Notes under the pieces: model-generated
Databases searched by the model: none
What the model was told of the DNA's origin: nothing
Seen by the model: only the letters and a program-made list of their open reading frames with translations
Shown: positions 25,362-37,276 of the stretch, in pieces
How the letters are laid out: every line of letters begins with the position of its first letter
Numbering within the stretch: position 1 is the first letter of the stretch
Program-made: the position numbers and the translations under genes
NCBI RefSeq assembly: GCF_002209555.1
Contig: NZ_NJIF01000006.1
Span: 217,017-281,016, forward strand
Direction of reading: 5' to 3'
Length of the DNA: 64,000 bases
From: Achromobacter insolitus
GTDB taxonomy: Bacteria > Pseudomonadota > Gammaproteobacteria > Burkholderiales > Burkholderiaceae_B

Positions 25362-26495
25362 TCACATCGATTGCCGCAGCATCTCGACGTAGTCCGCGGC
25401 GGACGCTTCCCGCGGGTTGGTGCGGTGGCTGTGATCGGCCAGCGCGCCCTGCACGATGCGGTCGAACAGCGCTTCGTCCACGCCGAGCTGCCCCAGGCCC
25501 GTCGGCAACTGCAGTGCGCGGGACTTGGCAACCAGCGCATCCTCGATCGACACGGAAGCCGGCAGGCCCATGGCCTGCGACAGGCGCGCGATCTTGTCCT
25601 CGCGCACCACCGATTCGGCGCCGCGGTTGTAGCGGATCACCGCCGGCAGCAGGATCGCGTTGAGCGTGCCATGGTGCAGCTTGGGATTGATGCCGCCCAG
25701 CGAATGGCTGAGGCTGTGCACGCATCCCAGGCCCTTCTGGAACGCCAGCGCGCCCTGTAGCGAGGCGCTCATCATGTTGGTGCGCGCTTCGATATCGGCA
25801 GGCTCGTGAAAAGCCCGCTCGATGTGGCGCCAGGCTCGCCACAGGCCGTCCAGCGCGATGCCGTCCGCCGGCGGGTTGAAGGCCGGGGCCAGGAAGGTCT
25901 CGATGCAATGCGCGATTGCATCCATGCCGGTCGCCGCCGTCAGTCCGGCGGGCAGGCCCAGCGTAAGCGCCGGATCACAGATCGCCACCTTGGGAATCAC
26001 ATACGGAGAGAGGATGCCGACCTTGCGCCCGTCGTCGAGGATGATGATGGCGCCACGCCCGACTTCGCTGCCCGTGCCTGCGGTCGTCGGAATGGCGACT
26101 ATGGGCAGCGTGGCGGCAGTGATGCGCTGCAGCCCGCCCTCGATCAGCGCGAACTGGCGCAACGGCCCTTCGTGGCGGGCAGCCACGGCCACCGCCTTGG
26201 CCAGGTCGATCGACGAGCCCCCGCCCACGGCGACGATGCCGTCGCAGCCACCGGTCTTCAGGGCTTCGACACCCGCGCGGACTGCCGATTCGGACGGGTT
26301 GGACGGCGTCTCGTTGAAAACTGTGCCCGGCTGGCCGAGCACGGACTGCACCTTCTCGACGATGCCGGCGGCTTGCACGCCCTTGTCCGTCACGATGCAG
26401 GGTTTCGCAATACCCAGCTTGTCGCAGACCTCTTTCAGTTCAGCCAGGGCGCCGGCGCCGAAACGCACTTCGGTCACGTAATTGATCAAAGCCAT
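25362..26495 (-). CDS. Iron-containing alcohol dehydrogenase
   Basis: A protein of 377 residues. The NAD-binding GGGSSID is at 91-97, and metal ligands Asp192, His196, His260 and His274 are spaced almost as in E. coli FucO. IPTTAGTGSE (about 135-144) is the family signature. It oxidises an alcohol or reduces an aldehyde; maleylacetate reductases and 4-hydroxybutyrate dehydrogenases are in the same superfamily, so the substrate is open. It is the first gene of the minus-strand set with the MFS transporter and the KGSADH-type gene, and is divergent from a LysR gene. Confidence 0.9.
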   Translation of the reverse strand: MALINYVTEVRFGAGALAELKEVCDKLGIAKPCIVTDKGVQAAGIVEKVQSVLGQPGTVFNETPSNPSESAVRAGVEALKTGGCDGIVAVGGGSSIDLAKAVAVAARHEGPLRQFALIEGGLQRITAATLPIVAIPTTAGTGSEVGRGAIIILDDGRKVGILSPYVIPKVAICDPALTLGLPAGLTAATGMDAIAHCIETFLAPAFNPPADGIALDGLWRAWRHIERAFHEPADIEARTNMMSASLQGALAFQKGLGCVHSLSHSLGGINPKLHHGTLNAILLPAVIRYNRGAESVVREDKIARLSQAMGLPASVSIEDALVAKSRALQLPTGLGQLGVDEALFDRIVQGALADHSHRTNPREASAADYVEMLRQSM

Positions 26496-26594
26496 ATTGC
26501 CTCTTCGTTAAAACAGTTTGCGAAGGGCAGTCTAGGGAGGCGGCCGATTTCGGTACACTGACAGCTTGCGATAGAGATATAACTTTTATTCATA

Positions 26595-27545
26595 GTGAAT
26601 CCCGCGCCGAGTCTGAATTCCGTGATGTCGCGGCTGCACGCGAAGCAGTTGCGGCTGCTCATCGCCATCGAGGAAAGCGGCTCCCTGCTTGGCGCGGCGG
26701 ACAAGGTCGGACTCACCCAGCCCGGTGCGAGCAAGGCCTTGCGCGAGCTGGAACAGACCTTCCAGGTCGAACTCTTCGCACGCACCAACCGAGGGTTAAT
26801 ACCTAATGAAGCCGGAAAGTGCGTGTTGCGGTTTGCGCGACTGATCCAGGCCGACATCAATAACCTGAGGTTTGAGCTGGAAGCGATTGCCAGCGGCGCG
26901 GGCGGCCGGCTGGCGATCGGGACCATCATGGGCGCGGTGCCCCTGCTGACCGACGTGATCTCCGACCTGCTCCAGCAGCAGCCTCGCACGACCGTGGAAG
27001 TGGTGGAGGACACCAGCGAAACCCTGCTGGACCTGGTGGACCGCGGCCGCCTGGACGCGGCCATCTGCCGCTCCTCGGTAAGCAGGACGCCGGACATTTA
27101 CGAATCGATCTTTATCAAGGACGAATCGCTCTCCGTGATCGCCAACGTCGACCACCCCGCCATGGGATCGGAATCCGTCGAGTTGACCGACCTGCAGGAC
27201 AGCCGCTGGGTGGTCTACCGCGCCCACATGCCCATGCGCCGGCTGCTGGAACGCGAGTTCCACGAAGCGCAGCTCAACTTCCCGCTACACCTGGTCGAGA
27301 CCACCTCCACGCTCACCACCCTATCCCTGCTCAGCCGCAATACCGACCTGGTGGCCCTGGTGTCCGACGACGTGGCGAACTACTTCTGCCGCCACCACCT
27401 CGTCGGCGTGCTGCCTCTGCACCTCAAATCGCGCAGCGAACCTTATGAGCTGGTGCTGAGAAATGGCGCGCCACGCAGCCCCACGCTCAACCTGTTGCTG
27501 GAATCCCTGAACCGCGTGCTGACCGCCGGCTCGCTCCAGGGTTGA
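26595..27545 (+). CDS. LysR-family regulator
   Basis: A protein of 316 residues from GTG at 26595, or 306 from the ATG at 26625 (MSRLHAKQLRLL). The DNA-binding domain covers about 12-72 (LLIAIEESGSLLGAADKVGL, PGASKALRELEQTF), and the rest is a periplasmic-binding-like effector domain. It is divergent from the iron alcohol dehydrogenase gene with a 99-base gap, the usual arrangement for a LysR activator of the neighbouring operon. The proteins of this subgroup include GbpR-like regulators of sugar or aromatic acid uptake. Confidence 0.85.
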   Translation: MNPAPSLNSVMSRLHAKQLRLLIAIEESGSLLGAADKVGLTQPGASKALRELEQTFQVELFARTNRGLIPNEAGKCVLRFARLIQADINNLRFELEAIASGAGGRLAIGTIMGAVPLLTDVISDLLQQQPRTTVEVVEDTSETLLDLVDRGRLDAAICRSSVSRTPDIYESIFIKDESLSVIANVDHPAMGSESVELTDLQDSRWVVYRAHMPMRRLLEREFHEAQLNFPLHLVETTSTLTTLSLLSRNTDLVALVSDDVANYFCRHHLVGVLPLHLKSRSEPYELVLRNGAPRSPTLNLLLESLNRVLTAGSLQG

Positions 27546-27613
27546 CCCCAGGTTCCGCCTCGTTCAAGGGAATTCGACGGCAGCCGCCAATATGTAACAG
27601 CGCGCCTTCCCCC

Positions 27614-27642
27614 CTTGAACCCTAGAACATCATCCCTATAAT
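27614..27642 (+). promoter_or_regulatory. groESL promoter, sigma-32 and sigma-70 like
   Basis: CTTGAA at 27614-27619 and CCCTATAAT ending at 27642 fit a heat-shock (sigma-32) promoter, and the overlapping TTGAAC / TATAAT pair with a 16-base spacer also fits a vegetative promoter. The -10 box runs into the CIRCE operator. Confidence 0.7.
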
Positions 27643-27668
27643 TAGCACTCGACACCGGTGAGTGCTAA
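27642..27668 (+). promoter_or_regulatory. CIRCE operator (HrcA binding site)
   Basis: TTAGCACTC, nine bases, then GAGTGCTAA: a perfect copy of the CIRCE consensus. The repressor HrcA binds it to silence chaperone genes when GroEL is abundant. It starts within the -10 box and lies about 60 bases before groES. hrcA is not in this window. Confidence 0.97.
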
Positions 27669-27726
27669 CAACGTTCCCGGGCCTAACCGATCATTTCCTT
27701 CTCTTTTTTTGCAACAGGAGTTCCTC

Positions 27727-28014
27727 ATGGCCTTGCGTCCCCTGGGCGATCGCGTGATCGTCAAACGCCTCGAAAACGAGCGCAAGACTGCATCGGGCAT
27801 CGTTATCCCCGACAGCGCCGCCGAAAAGCCCGATCAGGGTGAAGTCGTGGCCGTCGGCCCCGGCAAGAAGACCGAAGACGGCAAGATCCTGCCGGTCGAC
27901 CTGAAGGCTGGCGACAAGGTGCTGTTCGGCAAGTACGCCGGCCAGTCCGTGAAGGTTGACGGCGAAGAGCTGCTCGTCATCCGCGAGGACGAAATCCTCG
28001 CCGTGGTCCAGTAA
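27727..28014 (+). CDS. groES: Co-chaperonin GroES
   Basis: A 95-residue cap of the GroEL barrel. It has the full family pattern: [14 protein letters not shown] at the N terminus, the mobile loop with [18 protein letters not shown], and [18 protein letters not shown] near the end. The start at 27727 has a strong ribosome binding site (caggag). It is the first gene of the CIRCE-regulated operon; groEL follows after 37 bases. Confidence 0.98.
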   Translation: MALRPLGDRVIVKRLENERKTASGIVIPDSAAEKPDQGEVVAVGPGKKTEDGKILPVDLKAGDKVLFGKYAGQSVKVDGEELLVIREDEILAVVQ

Positions 28015-28048
28015 ACCCCGCCTCAAACGAATTTTCGAAGGAAGCTAA

Positions 28049-29692
<1,644 letters not shown>

Positions 29693-29747
29693 GTCCAGCC
29701 CTCCTTGCAAGGCCTCCCCGGCTCCGGCCGGGGAATGCAGTATCCCG

Positions 29748-29784
29748 AAAAACCCCCGGTCCTTCGCCCCGGGGGTTTTTCTTT
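29748..29784 (+). terminator. Terminator of the groESL operon
   Basis: A 12-bp stem (AAAAACCCCCGG pairing with CCGGGGGTTTTT) with a nine-base loop and a T-rich end. A smaller GC-rich hairpin lies just before it at about 29718-29731. Confidence 0.9.
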
Positions 29785-29893
29785 TCCCGCGCAACGCGGC
29801 CTCACTAGCGAACACGTTTGCGCACAATCTGCGGGTTTCGCCGCGGCGCATGCGTCCCTACAATGAAGGCTCCCCCAGAAAGAGCCGAGCCCC

Positions 29894-30820
29894 ATGCGTT
29901 TTCCGAAGACCCTGTTGCGTACGCTGCACCCGTCCGAAATCGGCGGGCTGCTGATGGACTCCGCCAAGCAGTGGTCGACCCATCGCGCGTCGAGCAAAGG
30001 CGCGGCGCTGGCGCTGTACATGGTGTTTTCGCTTGCGCCCATGCTGATCCTGGTGATCGCGGTGGCGGGCGCATTCTTCGGCGAGGACGCCGTGCGCTCG
30101 GAGTTGTTTTCGCAGCTGCGCGACCTGACCGGCGAACGCGGCGCTGAAGTCATCCAGACCGTGCTGGCCAGCGCCCATGAATCGGGCAAAGGCTGGATCG
30201 CGGCCCTGATCTCCATTTTTGTGCTGATCTTCAGCGCCACCACGGCCTTCGCGGAACTGAAGGCCAGCCTGGACGAACTATGGGAGGTCTCGGCCAACCA
30301 GAAAGGCGGGCTGCACGGCATGGTCCGCAGCCGCATGCTGTCGTTTGGACTGGTGCTGGTGCTGGCGCTGTTCCTGTTGATCTCGCTGACAGTGAACGCC
30401 GCTCTCGGCGCCGCGCGCACCTACTACGGCGATTTGTGGACGGCGTCGTCGTTCGCCTTGGTGGCGGAATGGATCTCCAGCCTGTTTTCGTTTTCCATCG
30501 TGGTGGCGCTCTTCGCGGTCATCTATAAGCTGCTGCCCAGCGCCAGGATTTCGTGGCCGGACGTGATACCCGGAGCCATCGTGACGGCGGCGCTGTTCCT
30601 GGTGGGCAAGTGGGGCATTGGCCTCTACCTCAGCCGCGGCGCGGCCGTGTCCGCTTACGGCGCGGCGGGATCGCTGATCGCGCTGCTGCTGTGGATCTAC
30701 TATTCAGCGCAGATCTTCTTCTTTGGTGCGGTGTTCACGCGCCAGTTTGCGCTGCGGTTCGGCAGGAAAAACCCGCCCGGGACGGCCACGGTGGATTCAA
30801 CCGCCGCGCCCGGCTCCTGA
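29894..30820 (+). CDS. YihY/BrkB family inner membrane protein
   Basis: A protein of 308 residues with about six membrane segments (clear ones near 38-62, 98-120, 150-172, 185-210, 222-245 and 255-280). Signs of the family are AALALYMVFSLAPMLILVIAVAG at the first segment and the C-terminal YGAAGSLIALLLWIYYSAQIFFFGAVFTR. The family was once called ribonuclease BN, wrongly, and the Bordetella member BrkB was linked to serum resistance with BrkA. Molecular function is unknown. It is transcribed away from groEL. Confidence 0.9.
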   Translation: MRFPKTLLRTLHPSEIGGLLMDSAKQWSTHRASSKGAALALYMVFSLAPMLILVIAVAGAFFGEDAVRSELFSQLRDLTGERGAEVIQTVLASAHESGKGWIAALISIFVLIFSATTAFAELKASLDELWEVSANQKGGLHGMVRSRMLSFGLVLVLALFLLISLTVNAALGAARTYYGDLWTASSFALVAEWISSLFSFSIVVALFAVIYKLLPSARISWPDVIPGAIVTAALFLVGKWGIGLYLSRGAAVSAYGAAGSLIALLLWIYYSAQIFFFGAVFTRQFALRFGRKNPPGTATVDSTAAPGS

Positions 30821-30831
30821 ACGCCGCACCG

Positions 30832-31329
30832 TCACGTCGCGGCGCCGTCCTGTTGTTCCAGCCCTGCCATCAGGCGCAGGCATTTCAGGAACACGGGCCG
30901 CAGGTCCTCCGGTATGGGCGCCAGCACCTCCGCTTCCACGGCGGCATCCTGCGGCAGGATGCGCGCCAGCAACGCAACCCCCTCTTCCGTGATCTCCAGC
31001 GCGTAAGCCCGGCCGTCCTGCGCTGAGCGCTTGCGGCGCACATAGCCCTTCTTGGTCATGCGGGCAATCATCTCGGCGAAGGAATTGCGGTCCAGCGCGA
31101 TCAGTTCGGCGATCCGGTTCTGCGTTGCGCCCGGATTCTGGTAGACGGTGATCAGCAGCGCCTTCTGGCGCGGCGTCAGGTCTTCATCGGGAAAGGCCTG
31201 CGCAAACAGGGCTTCGGCGCGGAAATGGGCGCGACGCAGCAGATGGGAGGCGACCTGGGTCAGGTCGAACGCCTGCAAGGCCTGGGGAGCGGCCTGCTCG
31301 GCACGGGCGGGTCTGGCGTTGGCGGTCAT
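30832..31329 (-). CDS. MarR-family regulator
   Basis: A protein of 165 residues from the ATG at 31329. The winged helix domain covers about 50-130, with TPRQKALLITVYQNPGATQNRIAEL and MIARMTKKGYVRRKRSAQDGRAY (recognition helix and wing). It is divergent from the 3-hydroxyanthranilate catabolic genes with a palindrome in between, so it is the probable local repressor, responding to a pathway intermediate. This is inferred from position. Confidence 0.85.
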   Translation of the reverse strand: MTANARPARAEQAAPQALQAFDLTQVASHLLRRAHFRAEALFAQAFPDEDLTPRQKALLITVYQNPGATQNRIAELIALDRNSFAEMIARMTKKGYVRRKRSAQDGRAYALEITEEGVALLARILPQDAAVEAEVLAPIPEDLRPVFLKCLRLMAGLEQQDGAAT

Positions 31330-31427
31330 CGGGCTTCCAAGGGATACGCCTGGCGATTGTAGGCGCTGGCATGGACAAAATCGGCCATGGAGGGAGACCT
31401 TGCGCTTCTTTTGATCCGCCAATATAG

Positions 31428-31439
31428 TACGTATACGTA
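31428..31439. promoter_or_regulatory. Palindrome, candidate MarR operator
   Basis: TACGTATACGTA is a perfect 12-base palindrome in an AT-rich stretch between the divergent MarR gene and the catabolic operon. MarR proteins bind palindromes of this size near the promoter they control. The binding itself is inferred. Confidence 0.55.
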
Positions 31440-31469
31440 TTTATTTTACATCCCCACCGAGTGCTGGAC

Positions 31470-32927
31470 ATGACGATCCGACAATTGCGCAACTACATCG
31501 ACGGCCGCTTCGAAGACGGCGCGTCCACCTTCAACAAGCACAGCCCGGTGGATGGGCGGCTGATCGCACACGTCCACGAAGCGGGCCGCGACCAGGTGGA
31601 CCGCGCCGTCGCGGCTGCGCACCGCGCTTTGCCGGCCTGGGCGGGATTGCCGGTGGCTGCGCGCACGGATTATCTGCTGGCGCTGGCCGATGGCATCGCT
31701 CGGCGCTTCGACGACTTCCTGCAGGCCGAGATCGGCGACACAGGCAAGCCGGTGGGCTGGGCGGGCAAGATCGATATCCCGCGCGGTGCGGCGAATTTCC
31801 GCGCCTTTGCCGAGCTGGCGCGCACGCTGGACATGGAAAGCTACATGACGGACACCCCGGACGGCAGGCAGGCGCTGAACTATGCCTACCGCAAGCCGCT
31901 GGGCGTGGTGGGCGTGATTTCCCCGTGGAATCTGCCGCTGCTGTTGCTGACCTGGAAGGTGGCGCCCGCGCTGGCCTTCGGCAATACGGTGCTCATGAAG
32001 CCATCCGAAGTCACGCCCTCCACGGCCACCCTGCTGGCTGAAGTGGCCCACGAAGCCGGCCTGCCAGCCGGCGTGCTGAACCTGGCGCATGGCTTCGGTC
32101 CGGCTTCGGCGGGGGAATTCATGACCACGCATCCTGACATCGACGGCATCACTTTCACGGGAGAGTCCGCGACGGGCGCCGCCATCATGCGGGCCGTAGC
32201 GCCCGGCGTGAAGCCGGTGTCCTTCGAGCTGGGCGGCAAGAACGCCGCGCTGGTGTTCGCCGACGCGGACTTCGACGCTGCCGTGGACGGCGTGACGCAA
32301 TCCGTGTTCGCCAATTGCGGGCAAGTCTGCCTGTGCACCGAACGCGTCTACGTCGAACGTCCGATCTATGAACGCTTTGTCGCGGCGCTGGCGGCGCGGG
32401 CCGAAGCCTTGCGCATCGGCTGGCCCATGGACCCCGCCACCGAGATGGGGCCGCTGGTGTCGCGCGAACATCGCGAGAAAGTGCTGTCCTACTTTGCGCT
32501 GGCGCGCGAGGAAGGCGCAACGGTCGTGACCGGTGGCGGCGTGCCGGCGTTCGGCGACGCGCGCGATCACGGCGCCTATGTGCAACCCACGATCTGGACC
32601 GGTCTGGCGGAGGACGCCCGCTGCATCAAGGAGGAGGTCTTTGGCCCGGTCTGCCATGTGGCGCCTTTCGACACGGAAGACGAAGCCATCCGCCTGGCCA
32701 ACGATACGCGCTATGGCCTGGCCGCCGCGGTATGGACCCAGAACCTCGCGCGCGGACACCGCGTGGCCCAGGCCATGAAGGTGGGGCTGGCCTGGGTCAA
32801 TTGCTGGTTCCTGCGCGACCTGCGCACGCCGTTCGGCGGCAGCGGGCTGTCGGGGATCGGCCGCGAGGGCGGCCGCCATTCGCTGCATTTCTATACCGAA
32901 CCCACCAACGTCTGCATTAAGCTCTGA
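31470..32927 (+). CDS. nbaE: 2-Aminomuconic 6-semialdehyde dehydrogenase
   Basis: An aldehyde dehydrogenase of 485 residues that oxidises 2-aminomuconate semialdehyde to 2-aminomuconate with NAD. Asn154, Glu253 and Cys287 are the catalytic residues, and Arg105 and Arg449 are placed exactly 15 positions before the substrate-binding Arg120 and Arg464 I recall for the Pseudomonas fluorescens enzyme, which has Asn169, Glu268 and Cys302. A GTG at 31461 would add three residues; the ATG gives the standard N terminus. The neighbours encode the preceding (ACMS decarboxylase) and following (deaminase) steps, which supports this over the related hydroxymuconic semialdehyde dehydrogenases. Confidence 0.9.
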   Translation: MTIRQLRNYIDGRFEDGASTFNKHSPVDGRLIAHVHEAGRDQVDRAVAAAHRALPAWAGLPVAARTDYLLALADGIARRFDDFLQAEIGDTGKPVGWAGKIDIPRGAANFRAFAELARTLDMESYMTDTPDGRQALNYAYRKPLGVVGVISPWNLPLLLLTWKVAPALAFGNTVLMKPSEVTPSTATLLAEVAHEAGLPAGVLNLAHGFGPASAGEFMTTHPDIDGITFTGESATGAAIMRAVAPGVKPVSFELGGKNAALVFADADFDAAVDGVTQSVFANCGQVCLCTERVYVERPIYERFVAALAARAEALRIGWPMDPATEMGPLVSREHREKVLSYFALAREEGATVVTGGGVPAFGDARDHGAYVQPTIWTGLAEDARCIKEEVFGPVCHVAPFDTEDEAIRLANDTRYGLAAAVWTQNLARGHRVAQAMKVGLAWVNCWFLRDLRTPFGGSGLSGIGREGGRHSLHFYTEPTNVCIKL

Positions 32928-32952
32928 CCCACCCCACGCAAAGGAAGATGCG

Positions 32953-33405
32953 ATGAATCCGTCCCAGCCCCAATCGGACCCAGCCGGCAGCACCGCCACC
33001 GTCGTCGCCGGCAAGGCCACGCCGCGCGGCAAGTATCCGCACATCAAGCGCGCCGGGGACTTTCTTTATGTCTCAGGCACCAGCTCGCGCCTGCCCGACA
33101 ACCGCATCGCTGGCGCCGAGGTCGATGCGATGGGCACCGCCACGCTGGACATCCAGGTACAGACGCGCGCCGTCATCGAGAACATCCGCGATATTTTGGC
33201 CACGGCGGGCGCCACGCTGGCCGACGTGGTCGAGATCAGCACCTTCCTGGTCAACATGAACGATTTCGGCGGCTACAACAAGGTCTATGGCGAGTACTTC
33301 GACTCCGATGGCCCGGCCCGCACCACCGTCGCCGTGCACCAGCTGCCGCACCCGCAGCTGCTGATCGAGATCAAGGCGGTCGCCTACAAGCCGCAGGCGC
33401 GCTAG
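32953..33405 (+). CDS. nbaF: 2-Aminomuconate deaminase, RidA family
   Basis: A protein of 150 residues of the YjgF/RidA fold, with [17 protein letters not shown] (about 33-49) and the C-terminal [23 protein letters not shown] carrying the conserved Arg. Family members hydrolyse enamines and imines; a subgroup with an extended N terminus such as this hydrolyses 2-aminomuconate to 4-oxalocrotonate and ammonia. It lies 25 bases after the dehydrogenase gene, which makes its substrate. Confidence 0.85.
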   Translation: MNPSQPQSDPAGSTATVVAGKATPRGKYPHIKRAGDFLYVSGTSSRLPDNRIAGAEVDAMGTATLDIQVQTRAVIENIRDILATAGATLADVVEISTFLVNMNDFGGYNKVYGEYFDSDGPARTTVAVHQLPHPQLLIEIKAVAYKPQAR

Positions 33406-33411
33406 CGGCCC

Positions 33412-34392
33412 ATGGCGGACTTCCGCATCACGCCCAACGCGCTCAGCCGCAAGCTGAAACTGCACCAGCTGCAGATCTTCGAGCGCGTGCTGGCCTGCCG
33501 GTCGCTGTCGCGCGCCGCGAGCGAACTGCACCTGACCCAGCCCACCGTCACCAAGGCCATCCACGAAATGGAGGCCTTCTTCGGCGCCACCCTGTTCGAC
33601 CGCTCCAATCGCGGCGTCACCCCGACGGAACTGGCCATGGTGCTGGGCCGCCGCGTGCATGCCATGATGGCCGAGATCCGCTACATGGCCGACGACATCG
33701 ACGCGGTGCTGGGCGGCGCCAGCGGCCACGTGGTGGTGGGCACCCTCATCGCCGCCTCTGCCAAACTGCTGCCCGAAGCCATCGCGCGCCTCATGACCGC
33801 GCACCCCGGCATCCAGGTCAGCGTGCGCGAGGGACCGACCGCGCAACTGTTGCCGGCGCTGGCGACAGGAGACCTGGACATCGTGGTCGGCCGCCTGCCG
33901 GGCGCCGACATGGCGTCCATCTCTGGCGTGGCGGTCGATCATCACAAACTCTACCGGGAAGAGCTATGCCTGGTGGCGCGCGCCGCCCATCCCCTGGCCG
34001 GCGCGCCGCCTGCGGCACTGGCCGACCTGGCCGACCACATCTGGATCCTGCCCGCCCCCAGTTCGCCGCTGCGCGCCTCGATAGAACGCAGCTTTCTCGA
34101 CGCCGGCCTGCGCCTGCCGACCCGGCATGTCGAGTCGCTGTCGCTTTTGACCAATATCGGCGTACTCATGCATAGCGACGCGCTGGCGCTGTTGCCCTAC
34201 GACGCGGCGGCGCCGTTCCTGTCCATGGGCATGCTGGCCCGCCTGCCCACCGATGCCTTCGGCGCCTTTGGCGACGTGGGCTACTCAGTCCGCGCGGACC
34301 GTCCGCTGACGCCGGCCTGTCAGCGCCTGGTGGATTATCTGAAGCAAAGCGCGGCGCAACGCGTCGAGACCGGGGGCTGGCACACGACCTAG
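33412..34392 (+). CDS. LysR-family regulator inside the 3-HAA cluster
   Basis: A protein of 326 residues. The DNA-binding domain is at about 15-75 (LHQLQIFERVLACRSLSRAASEL, TVTKAIHEMEAFFG), with the effector domain behind it (HVVVGTLIAASAKLLPEAI). It starts seven bases after the deaminase gene and is followed by the dioxygenase gene, so the regulator is part of the operon it may control. Together with the divergent MarR gene this gives the cluster two possible regulators. Confidence 0.85.
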   Translation: MADFRITPNALSRKLKLHQLQIFERVLACRSLSRAASELHLTQPTVTKAIHEMEAFFGATLFDRSNRGVTPTELAMVLGRRVHAMMAEIRYMADDIDAVLGGASGHVVVGTLIAASAKLLPEAIARLMTAHPGIQVSVREGPTAQLLPALATGDLDIVVGRLPGADMASISGVAVDHHKLYREELCLVARAAHPLAGAPPAALADLADHIWILPAPSSPLRASIERSFLDAGLRLPTRHVESLSLLTNIGVLMHSDALALLPYDAAAPFLSMGMLARLPTDAFGAFGDVGYSVRADRPLTPACQRLVDYLKQSAAQRVETGGWHTT

Positions 34393-34408
34393 GGTTATCC
34401 CGCCATAG

Positions 34409-35071
<663 letters not shown>

Positions 35072-35140
35072 ATGCCTTTTCAGCCAGACCAGCCTTGCGG
35101 CAAGCCGCCGCACGCCCGACCGACTTCCTTTCTTTTGCAC

Positions 35141-36142
35141 ATGACCCAAAAAATCGACATGCACGCGCACTTTTTCCCGCCGATCACCCGGCAGGAAGCG
35201 GCGGCGCTGGACCCCGTCAACGCGCCCTGGCTGCGGTTGGACGGCGACGGTTCGACCGGCCAGATCATGGCGGGCGACCGCCCGTTCCGCCCGGTGGACG
35301 CCACCTTGTGGGACCCGGCCCTGCGCCTGCGGCAGATGGACCGCAACGGCGTGGACCTGCAGATCCTGTGCGCGACGCCCATCATGTTCGGCTATTCCTA
35401 TCCCGCGCAGGCTGCCGCGGACTGGGCGGCCCGCATGAACGACCTGGCGCTGGAGCATTGCGCGCATGCGCCGGCGCGCCTGAAGGCGCTGGCGCAAGTC
35501 CCGTTGCAGGACCTGGAGCTGGCCTGCAAGGAAGCGTCGCGAGCCCGCGCCGCCGGCCACCTGGGCGTGCAGATCGGCAATCACGTCGGTCCCCGCGACC
35601 TGGACGACGAGACCCTGGTGCAGTTCCTGATCCACTGCGCCAACAATGACATTCCAGTGCTGGTGCACCCCTGGGACATGATGACCGACGGGCGCATGAA
35701 GAAGTGGATGCTGCCGTGGCTGGTGGCCATGCCCGCGGAAACGCAACTGGGTATCCTGTCGCTGATTCTCTCTGGCGCCTTCGAGCGCATACCGCGCAGC
35801 CTGAAGCTCTGCTTCGCGCATGGCGGCGGCAGCTTCGCCTTTCTGCTGGGGCGCGTGGACAATGCCTGGCGCCATCGCGACATCATCCGCCAGGACTGTC
35901 CGCAATTGCCCTCTTCCTACACCGACCGCTTCTACACCGATAGCGCGGTGTTCGATCCGCGCGCGCTGCGCCTGCTGATCGACGTAATGGGAGAAGACCG
36001 GGTGTTGCTGGGCTCGGACTACCCCTATCCGCTGGGCGAGCAGGAAGTGGGCAAACTGGTGGCGAACGCCGGCCTGCAGCCCGAGGTGCAGCAGAAGGTC
36101 TTGAGCCGCAACACGATGGAGTTCTTCGGCCTGGCCCCCTGA
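35141..36142 (+). CDS. nbaD: ACMS decarboxylase
   Basis: A zinc amidohydrolase-superfamily decarboxylase of 333 residues that converts ACMS to 2-aminomuconate semialdehyde and thereby diverts it from quinolinate and NAD synthesis. Zinc and catalytic residues His8, His10, His176, His227 and Asp293 are each one position before those of the Pseudomonas fluorescens enzyme (9, 11, 177, 228, 294), and the substrate arginine is Arg50. That alignment supports the ATG at 35141; an in-frame ATG at 35072, directly after the dioxygenase stop, would add 23 unusual residues. The gene is the last of the operon. Confidence 0.95.
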   Translation: MTQKIDMHAHFFPPITRQEAAALDPVNAPWLRLDGDGSTGQIMAGDRPFRPVDATLWDPALRLRQMDRNGVDLQILCATPIMFGYSYPAQAAADWAARMNDLALEHCAHAPARLKALAQVPLQDLELACKEASRARAAGHLGVQIGNHVGPRDLDDETLVQFLIHCANNDIPVLVHPWDMMTDGRMKKWMLPWLVAMPAETQLGILSLILSGAFERIPRSLKLCFAHGGGSFAFLLGRVDNAWRHRDIIRQDCPQLPSSYTDRFYTDSAVFDPRALRLLIDVMGEDRVLLGSDYPYPLGEQEVGKLVANAGLQPEVQQKVLSRNTMEFFGLAP

Positions 36143-36171
36143 TACTTCTTGCGTAGGCGGGACGGCTGCGC

Positions 36172-37236
36172 TCAGGCCTCGCCGTCCAACGGCACAAACG
36201 CCGGCAGCGGGAGCCCCAACCTGGCGCTCCACTCGGCCATTTCAACCTTCAACGCCGGCGGCACCGGAATCCCCCCGGCCTGGCGCTGCGCCTGCGAGGC
36301 CAGTTCGGGATCGCCCGGCACGCGGGGCGATCCGGGCTGCGCCGCCAGTTCGGCCGCCATGCCCGCCGCCACGGCAGCCAGTGCCGCGCCGCCCGCGAAC
36401 CGGGCGGGATCCATGACGATGAAGAACGCCCCCAATTCGCGCGGACGATCCAGCTGCTCGTACATGGGACCGATGTGCGGTCCGTAAGGATTGCCGTTGA
36501 GCGGCCCGCACAAGAGCTCGATCATCATCGCCAGGCCGTAGCCCTTGTGGCCGTAGTCGCCGCCCAAGGGCGTCAAGGCGCGGACACGCTCCGCGTCGGT
36601 CACGCTACGCCCCTCGGCATCCAGTGCCACCCCCGCGGGCAGTTCCACGCCGTCGCGACGCGCATTCATGACCCGGTTCCACGGGATTGAAGTCGTCGCC
36701 ATGTCCAGGCATAGCGGCTCGCCGCCCTGCCTGGGGAAGGCGAAGGAAATGGGATTCGTGCCGAAATACGGTTGCCAGCCGCCGAATGGCGCGGCAATGG
36801 AATCGGAATGCGTGAAGGCGATGCCGATCAGTCCTTCCTTGGCGGCCGCGCGCGTGTACAGGCCGATGGCCCCGCAATGCGAGGAATCGCTGACTCCCAC
36901 GGCGCTCACGCCTGCTTCTCGCGCCAGCGCCATCGCGGCCGCATTGGCTCGGTGAGCCACCACGATGCCGTGGCCCCTGCCGCCATGCACCTGCGCGGTC
37001 GCCGGCCCGCTCTGCTCGATACGGATTTGCGGCCGCGCCAGGATGGAGCCATGGACGACCCGGTTCAGGTAATGCGGCAGCCGCGCGATGCCATGGGAGT
37101 CGATGCCCCACAGGCTGGTCTGCGCCAGGCTGGATGCCAGGCACTGCGCGTCGGCCGCGCTGAAATCCAGGGCCCGCAAGCAGGCTTCGGCCCATTGCCG
37201 CCACTGCGCCGCGTCCACGTTTTCGCGCCTGTCCAT
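36172..37236 (-). CDS. Malate/L-lactate dehydrogenase (Ldh2) family oxidoreductase
   Basis: A protein of 354 residues of the Ldh2/YiaK family, NAD(P)-dependent reductases of 2-keto acids. GIDSHGIARLPHY (residues 44-56) and SDSSHCGAIGLYTR carry conserved active-site His residues, and GYGLAMMIELLCG is the C-terminal signature. YiaK, a relative, reduces 2,3-diketo-L-gulonate and is encoded beside a TRAP transporter, as this gene is. It is the last gene of the eleven-gene sugar-acid locus. The substrate is unproven; lactate produced by the FAH step is another possibility. Confidence 0.8.
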   Translation of the reverse strand: MDRRENVDAAQWRQWAEACLRALDFSAADAQCLASSLAQTSLWGIDSHGIARLPHYLNRVVHGSILARPQIRIEQSGPATAQVHGGRGHGIVVAHRANAAAMALAREAGVSAVGVSDSSHCGAIGLYTRAAAKEGLIGIAFTHSDSIAAPFGGWQPYFGTNPISFAFPRQGGEPLCLDMATTSIPWNRVMNARRDGVELPAGVALDAEGRSVTDAERVRALTPLGGDYGHKGYGLAMMIELLCGPLNGNPYGPHIGPMYEQLDRPRELGAFFIVMDPARFAGGAALAAVAAGMAAELAAQPGSPRVPGDPELASQAQRQAGGIPVPPALKVEMAEWSARLGLPLPAFVPLDGEA

Positions 37237-37276
37237 GCTGCGCTCCTTATCGATGCTGGCGGCATGCCGCCTGAGG

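Noticed and set aside
31446..33047. Antisense open frame of 533 codons over nbaE
   Set aside because: It covers a gene with verified catalytic residues on the other strand and has no family motif itself.
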